64,000 bases of DNA from an uncultured Eudoraea sp. Lineage in GTDB: Bacteria; Bacteroidota; Bacteroidia; Flavobacteriales; Flavobacteriaceae. Positions 52,020 through 60,739 of the stretch are shown piece by piece. Each line of letters begins with the position of its first letter. Position 1 is the stretch's first letter. A program made the translations under genes and the position numbers. The notes under the pieces are model-generated. The model did no database searches and was not told the origin of the DNA. It saw only the letters and a list, made by a program, of their open reading frames with translations. Where the stretch lies: positions 1 to 64,000 of the forward strand of contig CAMYJF010000001.1 of NCBI GenBank assembly GCA_947258555.1. Direction: 5' to 3'.

Positions 52020-52060
52020 CGATGAAATACACTTTTTATCGATGAAATACACTTTTTTAT
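52020..52060 (-). promoter_or_regulatory. Perfect direct-repeat pair upstream of sRNA copy C
   Basis: On the plus strand CGATGAAATACACTTTTT occurs at 52020 and again at 52040, with the start of a third (CGAT) at 52061. The period is 20-21 bp, so both lie on one face of the helix, at about -44 to -56 and -64 to -76 from the sRNA start. This is where an activator that works on a promoter without a -33 element would bind. The related pair at 12541-12576 has the same orientation to its promoter. Confidence 0.7.
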
Positions 52061-52079
52061 CGATTTTGCGGTAATTTGT

Positions 52080-53978
52080 TTAGTACGCTCTTTGATTCTT
52101 GCCTTCGAAGAAATTGATGAAAGCTCTGTTCACCACCCTGTTGCCTCCAGGTGTAGGATAGTCACCAGTAAAGTACCAGTCGCCTAAATTATGTGGGCAG
52201 GCCCGATGTAAATTTTCAATTGTCTGGTATATAATCTGAACCTCTGCTTGCACATGATCCGGGCATAGAAGTTCTGCTATTTTATTGGAAATTTGTTCAG
52301 GAGTTAGGGATGAATAAAATTCCTGTACATGATTGACAACCTGATCGGCCGGTAATTCCATAGAACCTATACATTTATCATATACGCTTTTGATCAAATC
52401 CTCATTTCCCGCATCTTTGTGCAATTGCAGCGCTGCCCTGAAGGCGATGAAATCTTCCAGTTTTGCCATATCAATCCCATAACAATCAGGATATCTTATC
52501 TGTGGGGCTGAAGATACTACTATGATCTTTTCAGGCCCTAGGCGATCCAGAATACTAAGAATGCTCTTTCGTAGCGTAGTGCCTCGCACAATGCTATCGT
52601 CAATTATTACAAGGTTATCTCCCGATTCAACAGAACCATACGTTATGTCGTAAACATGCGCCACCAGGTCATCCCTACTGCTGTCCTGTGTTATGAACGT
52701 CCTAAGTTTTGCATCCTTTATGGCCACTTTCTCTATGCGTGGCCTGATATTGAGAATTCTATGCAAGTCTTCACTGGTAATTGTATTCCCCAGATCCAGA
52801 ATTTGTTTTTCCTTTTTGGAATTCAGATAGTTTTGGGCTTCGTGGACCATACCGAGAAAAGAAGTTTCAGCCGTATTGGGAATATAAGAGAATACCGTTT
52901 TCAACAAGTTGTGATCTATTGCCTCCAGGATTTGTGGAAACAAAAAGCGGCCCAGGTTCTTGCGCTCCTCATATATCTCCTTATCACTACCCCTGGAAAA
53001 ATAAATACGTTCAAAGGAGCAGGCTCTTCGTGTTTGAGGTTTTAAAACTTCCTGGATAGAAAAACTCGCATCTTTCTTTACGATTAAGGCATGCCCCGGG
53101 TCTAACTCCTTAATTTCATCATAAGGCACATTAAAAACAGTTTGGATAGCCGGTCGTTCTGAAGCAACTACGACCACCTCTTCATCCTGATAAAAATAAG
53201 CAGGCCTGATCCCCGAAGGATCTCTGAGAACAAAGGCATCACCATGCCCCAGCATGCCTGCCATGGTATAACCTCCATCCCAATTCTTTGCAGATTTGCG
53301 AAGGATCTTTGCCACATTTAATCTTTCGGCGATAATAGAAGAGGCTTCAATCTTAGAATGCCCCTGCTTCTTAATATCCTTATATAACTTGGCCACTGCA
53401 TCATCCAGAAAGTGACCTATTTTTTCCATGACCGTAATAGTGTCAGCTTTCTCTTTTGGATGTTGGCCTAATTGAACGAGATTATCAAAGAGCTCATGAA
53501 CATTGGTCATATTAAAATTCCCGGCAACGATCAGGTTTCGATGCATCCAATTATTCTGACGTAAAAAGGGATGTACCGTTTCCAAACTATTCTTTCCAAA
53601 AGTGCCATATCGTACATGCCCCAACATCAGTTCACCGATATACGGAAGATTGCTTTTCTGCCAGGCCACGTCATCTTCCTTACCTGGATTCTCGCTAAGT
53701 AAATTACCCACTCGAACATTTATCTGATCAAATATATCCTGTATAGGTTGGGGTTGTACAGAACGGATCCTGCTCATATAGCGTTCTCCCGCAGCCATAT
53801 TCAATTTGATGCTGGCAAAGCCTGCTCCATCTTGTCCGCGATTGTGCTGCTTCTCCATCATCAGGTACATCTTATGCACCGGATAAAAGGCCGTGCCGTA
53901 TTTTTCTTTATAATATTCAAGGGGCTTGCGCAGGCGGATCAGGGATACTCCGCATTCGTGCTTGATGGCATCACTCAT
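52080..53978 (-). CDS. PurF-family amidophosphoribosyltransferase, long form
   Basis: 632 residues, about 130 more than typical PurF. The Ntn-hydrolase nucleophile is Cys9 in KHECGVSLIRL, so eight residues must be removed as a propeptide. HNRGQDGAGFASI, LGHVRYGTFG and the glutamine-site segment NLIVAGNFNMTN are visible. The phosphoribosyltransferase loop is VIIDDSIVRGTTLRKSIL. Long forms of this kind occur widely in Bacteroidota, often beside a classical PurF; whether this one is the purine enzyme or a paralogue with another acceptor cannot be told here. A PfkB kinase gene lies 33 bp upstream on the same strand. Confidence 0.88.
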   Translation of the reverse strand: MSDAIKHECGVSLIRLRKPLEYYKEKYGTAFYPVHKMYLMMEKQHNRGQDGAGFASIKLNMAAGERYMSRIRSVQPQPIQDIFDQINVRVGNLLSENPGKEDDVAWQKSNLPYIGELMLGHVRYGTFGKNSLETVHPFLRQNNWMHRNLIVAGNFNMTNVHELFDNLVQLGQHPKEKADTITVMEKIGHFLDDAVAKLYKDIKKQGHSKIEASSIIAERLNVAKILRKSAKNWDGGYTMAGMLGHGDAFVLRDPSGIRPAYFYQDEEVVVVASERPAIQTVFNVPYDEIKELDPGHALIVKKDASFSIQEVLKPQTRRACSFERIYFSRGSDKEIYEERKNLGRFLFPQILEAIDHNLLKTVFSYIPNTAETSFLGMVHEAQNYLNSKKEKQILDLGNTITSEDLHRILNIRPRIEKVAIKDAKLRTFITQDSSRDDLVAHVYDITYGSVESGDNLVIIDDSIVRGTTLRKSILSILDRLGPEKIIVVSSAPQIRYPDCYGIDMAKLEDFIAFRAALQLHKDAGNEDLIKSVYDKCIGSMELPADQVVNHVQEFYSSLTPEQISNKIAELLCPDHVQAEVQIIYQTIENLHRACPHNLGDWYFTGDYPTPGGNRVVNRAFINFFEGKNQRAY

Positions 53979-54011
53979 GAAGTCTTCCTCTAAGCGTTAG
54001 CAGTTTTGGAA

Positions 54012-54938
54012 TCATTGTAGCTCAATATCAAATTGGGTCAATTCTCGAAATTGTTTGAGTCGGCCTCTAACCTCACTTTCAGTAAGATTAAGCATGCGTT
54101 CTGTACCAAATCGTTCTACACAAAAGGAAGCGAGATTAGATCCGTGAATTACGGCATTTCGCATATTGTTAAAAGACACATTCTGTGTCTCGGCAAGATA
54201 CCCAACGAATCCTCCTGCAAAAGTGTCGCCGGCACCGGTCGGGTCAAATACTTCCTCCAACGGCAGGGCCGGTGCAAAGAAAATATTCTGCTGATTAAAC
54301 AGCAAGGCGCCGTGTTCTCCCTTTTTGATCACTACATATTTCGGTCCCATATCATGAATAGCCGTTGCAGCTTTTACTAAGGAGTATTCATCCGTTAATT
54401 GTCTGGCTTCGGCATCATTTATGGCGATTACATCTACCTTTTTAATCACTTCCATCAGAGTGTCCAAACTATTATCCATCCAATAGTTCATAGTATCAAG
54501 CACTACTAATTTTGGACGATAATCCATTTGGCGAAGTACACTTAATTGAATCTCGGGGTGGAGATTGCCAAGCATTACTACATCTGCATTTTTAAAATGA
54601 TCCGGGACTTTTGGATCAAAATCCGCAAGGACATTCAGCTCAGTGACCAGAGTATCTCTACTATTTAAGTCATTGTGATAGCGACCACTCCAAAAGAAGG
54701 TTTTCCCTCCCTTAATAACTTCAATGGCCGAGGTATCAATATTTTCATCATTTAACAGGTCTATGTAGGCAGAGGGGAAATCTTCACCAACGACTGAAAC
54801 AATAGCTGATTGAATGTTATATCTGGAGGCTGCCAGCCCAATAAAGGTGCCAGCGCCGCCCAAAATTTTGTCGGTTTTTCCGAAGGGTGTTTCGATAGCA
54901 TCGAAGGCAACCGTGCCGACAATCAGAAGCTTACCCAT
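54012..54938 (-). CDS. PfkB-family carbohydrate/nucleoside kinase
   Basis: 308 residues, ribokinase fold. LGGAGTFIGLAASRYNIQSA is the sugar-binding glycine region, VVMLGNLHPEIQ and AINDAEARQL the mid motifs, and DPTGAGDTFAGGFVGYLA the signature with the catalytic Asp and anion hole. The phosphate acceptor (ribose, adenosine, other) cannot be named. It precedes the PurF-family gene on the same strand, which would suit a phosphoribosyl or nucleoside salvage role; that link is inference. Its -7 box is at 54958. Confidence 0.93.
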   Translation of the reverse strand: MGKLLIVGTVAFDAIETPFGKTDKILGGAGTFIGLAASRYNIQSAIVSVVGEDFPSAYIDLLNDENIDTSAIEVIKGGKTFFWSGRYHNDLNSRDTLVTELNVLADFDPKVPDHFKNADVVMLGNLHPEIQLSVLRQMDYRPKLVVLDTMNYWMDNSLDTLMEVIKKVDVIAINDAEARQLTDEYSLVKAATAIHDMGPKYVVIKKGEHGALLFNQQNIFFAPALPLEEVFDPTGAGDTFAGGFVGYLAETQNVSFNNMRNAVIHGSNLASFCVERFGTERMLNLTESEVRGRLKQFRELTQFDIELQ

Positions 54939-54957
54939 AGGCAGAGATCATTTGCTG

Positions 54958-54965
54958 CAAATATA
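54958..54965 (-). promoter_or_regulatory. -7 box (TATATTTG) of the PfkB gene
   Basis: Full TAnnTTTG match on the minus strand, 19 bp upstream of the ATG. Confidence 0.5.
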
Positions 54966-55016
54966 CCTTTTTTAGAATGCAAATCAGGCAGGTAATTTCA
55001 GGCTTCCCGGGAGGGA

Positions 55017-55652
55017 TTATTTCCTGCCAAAATCTGCAGGAATTTCACCCCATGCCTTGGTTTCCCATTTGACGATCGGCGTATCATAATCATTCTTTTG
55101 AAGCCAATTGACAGCACGTCTTATTAATTCAAATAATTCTTTATTTTCGGGTCGTTCCTCGAGTTTAGTATTGCATTTTTTTCTACGCACCCAGCTAATA
55201 GCTGTTCGTGAATCTGAATAAAGTATCCGATCGCTCTTTTTTTTCTTCAGAAAAGCGAGGCCGTGCACAATGGCAAGAAATTCCCCGATATTGTTCGTGC
55301 CTTCAGGAAAAGGCCCCTGCTTAAAAAATTGCTTCCCGGTTTTGGTGTCAACACCGCGATATTCCATCTTCCCCGGATTTCCGGAAGAAGCGGCATCTAC
55401 AGATATAGAATGATAATTTGGGTTCCCGATCCGGCTCAATTCTTCTGCGGTTAATGAGCCTTTTTTCTGTCCTTTTCCCACATAGGCCTTGTAATTGCTA
55501 TTAAATGCTTCTTCTGCCTCATCCCGGGAAGTAAAGGCTTTATACCTGGCGTCCTTAACCCCTTTTATCTGCGCATTGCATTCATCCCAGCTGGTATAAA
55601 TACCAGGCCTCTTACCTTGCCAAACCACATAATATTTCTGTTTTTTTGCCAC
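55017..55652 (-). CDS. rnhA: Ribonuclease HI with N-terminal viroplasmin domain
   Basis: 211 residues. Residues 5-50 (KYYVVWQGKRPGIYTSWDEC, then FTSRDEAEEAF) form the viroplasmin-type domain that binds RNA/DNA hybrids in eukaryotic and some bacterial RNase H1. The catalytic domain has the first Asp in SVDAASSGNPG, Glu in NNIGEFLAIVHGL, Asp in ILYSDSRTAISW and a late Asp near IPADFG. It removes RNA from hybrids. It follows purN by 4 bp on the same strand. Confidence 0.93.
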   Translation of the reverse strand: MAKKQKYYVVWQGKRPGIYTSWDECNAQIKGVKDARYKAFTSRDEAEEAFNSNYKAYVGKGQKKGSLTAEELSRIGNPNYHSISVDAASSGNPGKMEYRGVDTKTGKQFFKQGPFPEGTNNIGEFLAIVHGLAFLKKKKSDRILYSDSRTAISWVRRKKCNTKLEERPENKELFELIRRAVNWLQKNDYDTPIVKWETKAWGEIPADFGRK

Positions 55653-55656
55653 TGTA

Positions 55657-56235
55657 CTAGGTTAAGAGCTCCTTGATCACTTCCGGATAATGTTGATATT
55701 CGAGTTGGTGAACCTTTTTGGCAATATCTTCTGCGCTGTCTTCGGGAAGAACAGGGATCTGGGCCTGCCTGATGATGGCCCCTTCATCATAAGCTTCATT
55801 TACATAATGAATGGTAATACCCGATTCTGTATCGCCAGCATTTTTAACAGCGTTGTGTACATGCATGCCATACATGCCTTTACCGCCATATTTTGGTAGT
55901 AAAGCCGGATGAATATTTATGATCCGGTCTTCAAAATCCTGAACGATGGTATCAGGCACTTTCCACATAAAGCCAGCGAGAACAATAAGGTCTGGATTAA
56001 GTCTTCTCAGTATTTCCAGGACTGTATCCGATCGATAGAAGGCCCACTTATTGAAGTACAAAACACTGATATTTAATCGATTACACCGATCAATTACTTT
56101 GGCATCTCTTTTGTTGGTCAGGACAGCAGAGATACTTACGTCAGGATGGTCTTGAAAGTAGTTGGCTATAGCTTCCACATTGGTTCCTGAACCTGAGGCA
56201 AATAGCACCAATTTTTTCCTAGAACCTGCCTGCAT
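55657..56235 (-). CDS. purN: Phosphoribosylglycinamide formyltransferase
   Basis: Third step of purine synthesis, transferring formyl from 10-formyl-THF to GAR. 192 residues. LFASGSGTNVEAIANYF is the N-terminal phosphate-binding loop, VLAGFMWKVP and IINIHPALLPKYGGKGMYGM carry the catalytic Asn/His, and HYVNEAYDEGAIIRQAQIPV the catalytic Asp region. It is divergent from acpP and precedes rnhA in the same unit. Confidence 0.96.
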   Translation of the reverse strand: MQAGSRKKLVLFASGSGTNVEAIANYFQDHPDVSISAVLTNKRDAKVIDRCNRLNISVLYFNKWAFYRSDTVLEILRRLNPDLIVLAGFMWKVPDTIVQDFEDRIINIHPALLPKYGGKGMYGMHVHNAVKNAGDTESGITIHYVNEAYDEGAIIRQAQIPVLPEDSAEDIAKKVHQLEYQHYPEVIKELLT

Positions 56236-56339
56236 TAATGAACTTTTGATTTATGGCTAATGTACTATTCTTGACCATAAAATGTGTAACTTACTAGACA
56301 AATTTATTGTCTAAATATCTAGATAAAGGCAAAGTTTTA

Positions 56340-56347
56340 TATTTTTG
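56340..56347 (+). promoter_or_regulatory. -7 box (TATTTTTG) of acpP
   Basis: Full TAnnTTTG match 33 bp before the acpP ATG, in the purN-acpP divergent gap. Confidence 0.6.
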
Positions 56348-56380
56348 CCAACGATTTAAAAATTTAAAACCAAATTAATT

Positions 56381-56614
56381 ATGTCAGACATTGCATCACG
56401 AGTAAAAGCTATCATTGTTGACAAGTTGGGAGTTGATGAAAATGAAGTAGTCGCAGAAGCTAGCTTTACGAACGACCTTGGCGCTGATTCCTTGGATACT
56501 GTTGAATTGATCATGGAATTCGAAAAGGAATTTGATATTCAGATCCCAGATGATCAAGCCGAGAACATTGCTACCGTTGGTCAAGCCATAAGCTACATAG
56601 AAGAGGCTAAGTAA
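56381..56614 (+). CDS. acpP: Acyl carrier protein
   Basis: 77 acidic residues with the phosphopantetheine Ser in [16 protein letters not shown]. It carries growing acyl chains for fatty-acid and lipid A synthesis. A terminator follows before fabF, so high expression apart from fabF is likely. The start [20 protein letters not shown] is typical. Confidence 0.98.
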   Translation: MSDIASRVKAIIVDKLGVDENEVVAEASFTNDLGADSLDTVELIMEFEKEFDIQIPDDQAENIATVGQAISYIEEAK

Positions 56615-56640
56615 ATTCGAGCTATCTTAACATAAGATGT

Positions 56641-56683
56641 AAAATTATCCATGTGGTAAGTTTTCTGCATGGATAATTTTTTT
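56641..56683 (+). terminator. Rho-independent terminator of acpP
   Basis: AAAATTATCCATG pairs perfectly with CATGGATAATTTT around a 14-nt loop, followed by TTT. Confidence 0.85.
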
Positions 56684-56722
56684 AATTTTCACAAAGGTTA
56701 GATATCTACCAAAATCAAGACT

Positions 56723-57973
56723 ATGCAGTTAAGACGTGTTGTAGTCACCGGGTTAGGAGCCCTTACACCTATAGGGAATAACCTGAGCGAATATTGGGAA
56801 GGGTTGAAGAACGGCCGAAGCGGTTGCCGTGACATCACCTATTTCGATACAGAAAAATTTAAGACCAAATTTGCCTGTGAGCTCAAAAACTATGACCCAT
56901 CAGCGTTTTTTGATAGGAAAGAGGCTCGTAAACTGGATAAATTTGCTCAATATGCATTGGTTTCCTCTGATGAAGCCATAGCAGATTCTGGCTTAGATCT
57001 GGACTCCATTGATAAATTTCGCGTAGGCGTTATCTGGGGTGCAGGTATCGGTGGCCTTGAAACTTTCCAGACGGAGGTGTTGAATTTTGCAGCTGGCGAT
57101 GGCACACCGAGATTCAATCCCTTCTTTATTCCAAAGATGATCGCAGATATTGCACCCGGGAATATTTCCATTAAACATGGATTTATGGGACCCAACTATA
57201 CGACAGTTTCGGCCTGTGCATCTTCGGCAAACGCCATGATAGATGCCTTAAATTATATTCGTTTGGGACATTGTGATGTAGTTGTGAGCGGGGGTAGTGA
57301 AGCTGCAGTTACTATTGCAGGCATGGGCGGATTTAATGCCATGCATGCCTTATCGACCAGAAATGATAGTCCGGAAACAGCATCACGACCTTTCGATGCT
57401 ACACGGGATGGTTTTGTACTCGGAGAGGGTGCAGGAGCACTGATCCTTGAGGAATATGAGCATGCCAAAGCAAGGGGCGCAAAGATCTATGCCGAATTAG
57501 TCGGAGGTGGGTTATCCAGTGATGCGTACCACATGACCGCACCACATCCTGATGGTATTGGTGTTATACAGGTAATGAAAAACTGCCTGCGGGACGCAGG
57601 CATGTCCCCGGAAGAAGTAGATCATATTAATACTCATGGAACAAGCACACCGCTGGGAGATGTCGCGGAGTTAAAAGCCATTTCTGAAGTATTCGGCGCA
57701 CATGCATCTTCCATAAATATTAATTCAACGAAATCAATGACGGGACATCTGTTAGGTGCTGCCGGGGCGATAGAAGCTATCGCATCCATTCTTTCGATCA
57801 CTCATGGAATGGTTCCGCCAACGATAAATCATTCCACAGTGGATGAGAATATTGATCAATCTTTAAACCTTACCCTTAATAAAGCACAAAAACGGGATGT
57901 GAATGTGGCCATGAGTAATACCTTTGGTTTCGGCGGCCATAATGCATGTGTATTGTTTAAGAAAGTTAGCTAG
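56723..57973 (+). CDS. fabF: 3-oxoacyl-ACP synthase II
   Basis: Chain-elongating condensing enzyme. 416 residues. The catalytic Cys is in TVSACASSANAMIDAL (near 163), the two His in HINTHGTSTPLGD (near 305) and SMTGHLLGAAGAIEA (near 342). It starts VVVTGLGALTPIGN and ends NTFGFGGHNACVLFK. rnc follows 8 bp downstream. Confidence 0.98.
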   Translation: MQLRRVVVTGLGALTPIGNNLSEYWEGLKNGRSGCRDITYFDTEKFKTKFACELKNYDPSAFFDRKEARKLDKFAQYALVSSDEAIADSGLDLDSIDKFRVGVIWGAGIGGLETFQTEVLNFAAGDGTPRFNPFFIPKMIADIAPGNISIKHGFMGPNYTTVSACASSANAMIDALNYIRLGHCDVVVSGGSEAAVTIAGMGGFNAMHALSTRNDSPETASRPFDATRDGFVLGEGAGALILEEYEHAKARGAKIYAELVGGGLSSDAYHMTAPHPDGIGVIQVMKNCLRDAGMSPEEVDHINTHGTSTPLGDVAELKAISEVFGAHASSININSTKSMTGHLLGAAGAIEAIASILSITHGMVPPTINHSTVDENIDQSLNLTLNKAQKRDVNVAMSNTFGFGGHNACVLFKKVS

Positions 57974-57981
57974 CATTCCTA

Positions 57982-58725
57982 ATGAGTTTCCCTTCTAATA
58001 TATTTAATTCTCATTCCAAAAAGGATGGGGATTTTTTATTAGGGGTAAGTAATATCCTGGGATTTAAACCAAAGGATCTCAAAATATATAAAAAGGCATT
58101 TCTCCATCGGTCCGCAAATAAAAAAGACAAACAAGGAAATCCACAGAATTATGAGCGACTAGAATTTCTGGGGGACGCTATGTTGGGAACTATTATATCC
58201 AAACATTTGTACAATGAGGTTCCTGCAGGAGATGAGGGTTACCTTACCAAAATGCGCTCAAAAATAGTTAGCCGTAAACATTTGAATGAATTAGGTAAAG
58301 ACCTCGGTCTGATAGATTTTGTTGTAAGTCGGATCCCAAAAACGCACTTTGGGGATAATATTCACGGAAATGTATTTGAAGCCCTGGTTGGGGCAATTTA
58401 TCTGGACAGAGGGTATAAGTATTGTGAAAAATTCATCAATAACCGGGTGATAATACCTTATGTGGACATTGAACAATTGGAAGGAAAAGTCATCAGCTAC
58501 AAAAGCCTTGTTATTGAATGGTGTCAGAAAGAGAAGAAGGAGTTCAAGTACCAGATATATGAAGATACCGGGAAAGATCCATTGAAGCACTTTGCCGTAA
58601 GACTTAGTATTAATAATAAGGTGATGGCTAAAGCCCGGGCTACTTCCAAAAAGAAGGCGGAAGAAAAAGCCTCAAGACGAGCCTATTTTGCGCTACAGGA
58701 ACGCATGAAAGATCATAATAATTAG
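57982..58725 (+). CDS. rnc: Ribonuclease III
   Basis: Double-stranded RNA endonuclease. 247 residues. The signature NYERLEFLGDAMLGTIISKH holds the catalytic Glu and Asp, and GNVFEALVGAIYLDRGYKY the second metal site. The C-terminal dsRNA-binding domain runs from about 170 (SYKSLVIEWCQKEKKEFKY, then VMAKARATSKKKAEEKASRR). It would be the candidate to process duplexes formed by the sRNAs at 51.5-52 kb. It is coupled with fabF. Confidence 0.97.
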   Translation: MSFPSNIFNSHSKKDGDFLLGVSNILGFKPKDLKIYKKAFLHRSANKKDKQGNPQNYERLEFLGDAMLGTIISKHLYNEVPAGDEGYLTKMRSKIVSRKHLNELGKDLGLIDFVVSRIPKTHFGDNIHGNVFEALVGAIYLDRGYKYCEKFINNRVIIPYVDIEQLEGKVISYKSLVIEWCQKEKKEFKYQIYEDTGKDPLKHFAVRLSINNKVMAKARATSKKKAEEKASRRAYFALQERMKDHNN

Positions 58726-58826
58726 CCGCAGCGCTCAAAGGTATCCTTCACACCCTCAATTCAATAAAATTACTTCAACTAGGCTGGTTCTGGGATAAGT
58801 TCTATCTTTATGGCTTCGGAATTACC

Positions 58827-59291
58827 ATGGTTACCAGGCATAAGATCAATACCGATTTTTACGATGATACGTTTTCACTGATTGCTATACACAGTAGCCT
58901 TGAAGATCATAGCCTTGTATTTATGTTGAACCGCTATCTTAAAACCGGCTTCAAAAGAAAAAGAAAGGATCTCCTATTGACAGACAGCATATCGTTCCCC
59001 ATTTACGAATGGGACGATACCATCCATGACCGGTACTGGACATGTATGGGGAATAGTTGTGAATTAGAAGAATCGTTTGATGTTAACGACCTATTTGGAA
59101 GTGAAGTGGGCATATCAAAATATCATCTTATCCCGGAATACAGGGATGCGGATTATTTTCTTAAGATAGAACAAGACGGGACATTTGTTGAAGATGAAAT
59201 TGTTAAACAAGTTTCATCTATTCCACAAGTTATTACAGCATATTCCATAAACAGAAACGAACTGCGTTCAATTGAGAATATAATTTATTAA
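58827..59291 (+). CDS. IPExxxVDY family protein
   Basis: 154 residues. The family-defining segment appears as YHLIPEYRDADYFLKI (IPE, then DY; here A-D-Y for V-D-Y). The N-terminal FYDDTFSLIAIHSSLEDHSL is usual. The family is restricted to Bacteroidota, lies between rnc and pyk in many of them, and has no known function. It is 5 bp from pyk, so the two are co-transcribed. A near-consensus -7 box TATCTTTA sits just upstream at about 58803. Confidence 0.9.
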   Translation: MVTRHKINTDFYDDTFSLIAIHSSLEDHSLVFMLNRYLKTGFKRKRKDLLLTDSISFPIYEWDDTIHDRYWTCMGNSCELEESFDVNDLFGSEVGISKYHLIPEYRDADYFLKIEQDGTFVEDEIVKQVSSIPQVITAYSINRNELRSIENIIY

Positions 59292-59296
59292 GCTGC

Positions 59297-60739
59297 ATGT
59301 TGAATAAAAAGAAAACTAAAATAGTAGCCACACTTGGTCCGGCCTCCAGCAAGAAGGAAGTTATCAAGGAAATGATACTTTCCGGCGTAGATGTGTTTAG
59401 GATAAATTTCTCTCATGCCGATTATGATGACGTAAAAGAACGCATAGCCATCATTAAAGAGTTAGATGAGGAACTAGGTACTTATACGGCTATTTTAGGG
59501 GATTTGCAGGGCCCTAAACTACGCGTTGGAAATATGGATGGGGATGTCGTTGTTGCACCGGGCGATGAAATAACCTTTGCGACCGGAGAGCCATTTGATG
59601 GAACGAGCAAGCGGGTGTATATGAATTATAAAGAATTCCCGAGGGATGTTAACCCTGGAGAACGCATATTGCTTGATGATGGAAAGCTCATTTTTGAAAT
59701 AATATCTACAAATAAAAAAGATGAGGTTAACACCAAAGTGATCCAGGGCGGACCACTCAAGTCAAAGAAAGGAGTTAACCTGCCGAATACCAATATTTCA
59801 CTTCCGGCCCTGACAGAAAAAGATATTGAGGATGCGTTGTTTGCAATAGAGATAGAAGTAGATTGGATTGCACTATCTTTTGTGCGATTCAGTCAGGATC
59901 TGATCGATTTACAAAATCTGATAAAAGAAAACGCCAAACACAAGATTCCCATAATTGCCAAAATAGAGAAACCGGAAGCCGTTAAGAATATTGATAAGAT
60001 CGTATCTTATTGTGACGGACTCATGGTGGCACGGGGGGATCTGGGCGTTGAAGTCCCGGCAGAAGAAGTTCCTCTGATACAAAAGCGATTGGTATTAAGG
60101 GCAAAAAAGGCCAGGGTTCCTGTGATCATTGCAACACAGATGATGGAAACCATGATCACCAGCCTGACCCCAACACGGGCAGAGGTCAATGACGTAGCCA
60201 ACTCCGTCATGGATGGGGCTGATGCAGTGATGTTGTCGGGTGAAACTTCCGTAGGGAATTACCCGGTTGAAGTGATCCAAAAAATGGCCAGTATTCTGGA
60301 TAGGGTGGAATCATCTGAGCTTATCAGAGTTCCGCAGGAACCTCCTCATATCAGGACAAAAAGATATGTTACCAAAGCCGTTTGTTACCATGCAGCAACT
60401 ATGGCAAATGAGATCAAGGCAAGGGCAATTTCTACATTGACCAATAGTGGATACACCGCTTTTCAGATTTCTGCTTGGCGCCCTTCGGCTCATATTCTTG
60501 TGTTTACTTCCAACAAGAGAATATTGACGCAGTTAAACCTTCTTTGGGGCGTGAAGGCATTTTATTATGACAGATTTGTCTCTACGGATGAGACCATTGA
60601 AGATGTAAACATGATCGCTTGTAAAAAGGGCTACCTGGATGTGGGGGACATGCTCATTAGTCTGGCAGCCATGCCTATAAAAGACAAAGGAATGGTAAAC
60701 ACATTACGGGTTACCGAAATAGAAACCTGCTCCTTCTAA
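59297..60739 (+). CDS. pyk: Pyruvate kinase
   Basis: Last step of glycolysis. 480 residues. KTKIVATLGPASSKKEVIKE is the start, DVFRINFSHADYDDV and GDLQGPKLRVG follow, the signature is IPIIAKIEKPEAVKNIDKIV with the catalytic Lys and metal Glu, and VMVARGDLGVEVPAEEVPLI-type (here LMVARGDLGVEVPAEEVPLI) with MMETMITSLTPTRAEVNDVA. Its stop overlaps the dinB stop by 4 bp (CTAA). Confidence 0.98.
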   Translation: MLNKKKTKIVATLGPASSKKEVIKEMILSGVDVFRINFSHADYDDVKERIAIIKELDEELGTYTAILGDLQGPKLRVGNMDGDVVVAPGDEITFATGEPFDGTSKRVYMNYKEFPRDVNPGERILLDDGKLIFEIISTNKKDEVNTKVIQGGPLKSKKGVNLPNTNISLPALTEKDIEDALFAIEIEVDWIALSFVRFSQDLIDLQNLIKENAKHKIPIIAKIEKPEAVKNIDKIVSYCDGLMVARGDLGVEVPAEEVPLIQKRLVLRAKKARVPVIIATQMMETMITSLTPTRAEVNDVANSVMDGADAVMLSGETSVGNYPVEVIQKMASILDRVESSELIRVPQEPPHIRTKRYVTKAVCYHAATMANEIKARAISTLTNSGYTAFQISAWRPSAHILVFTSNKRILTQLNLLWGVKAFYYDRFVSTDETIEDVNMIACKKGYLDVGDMLISLAAMPIKDKGMVNTLRVTEIETCSF

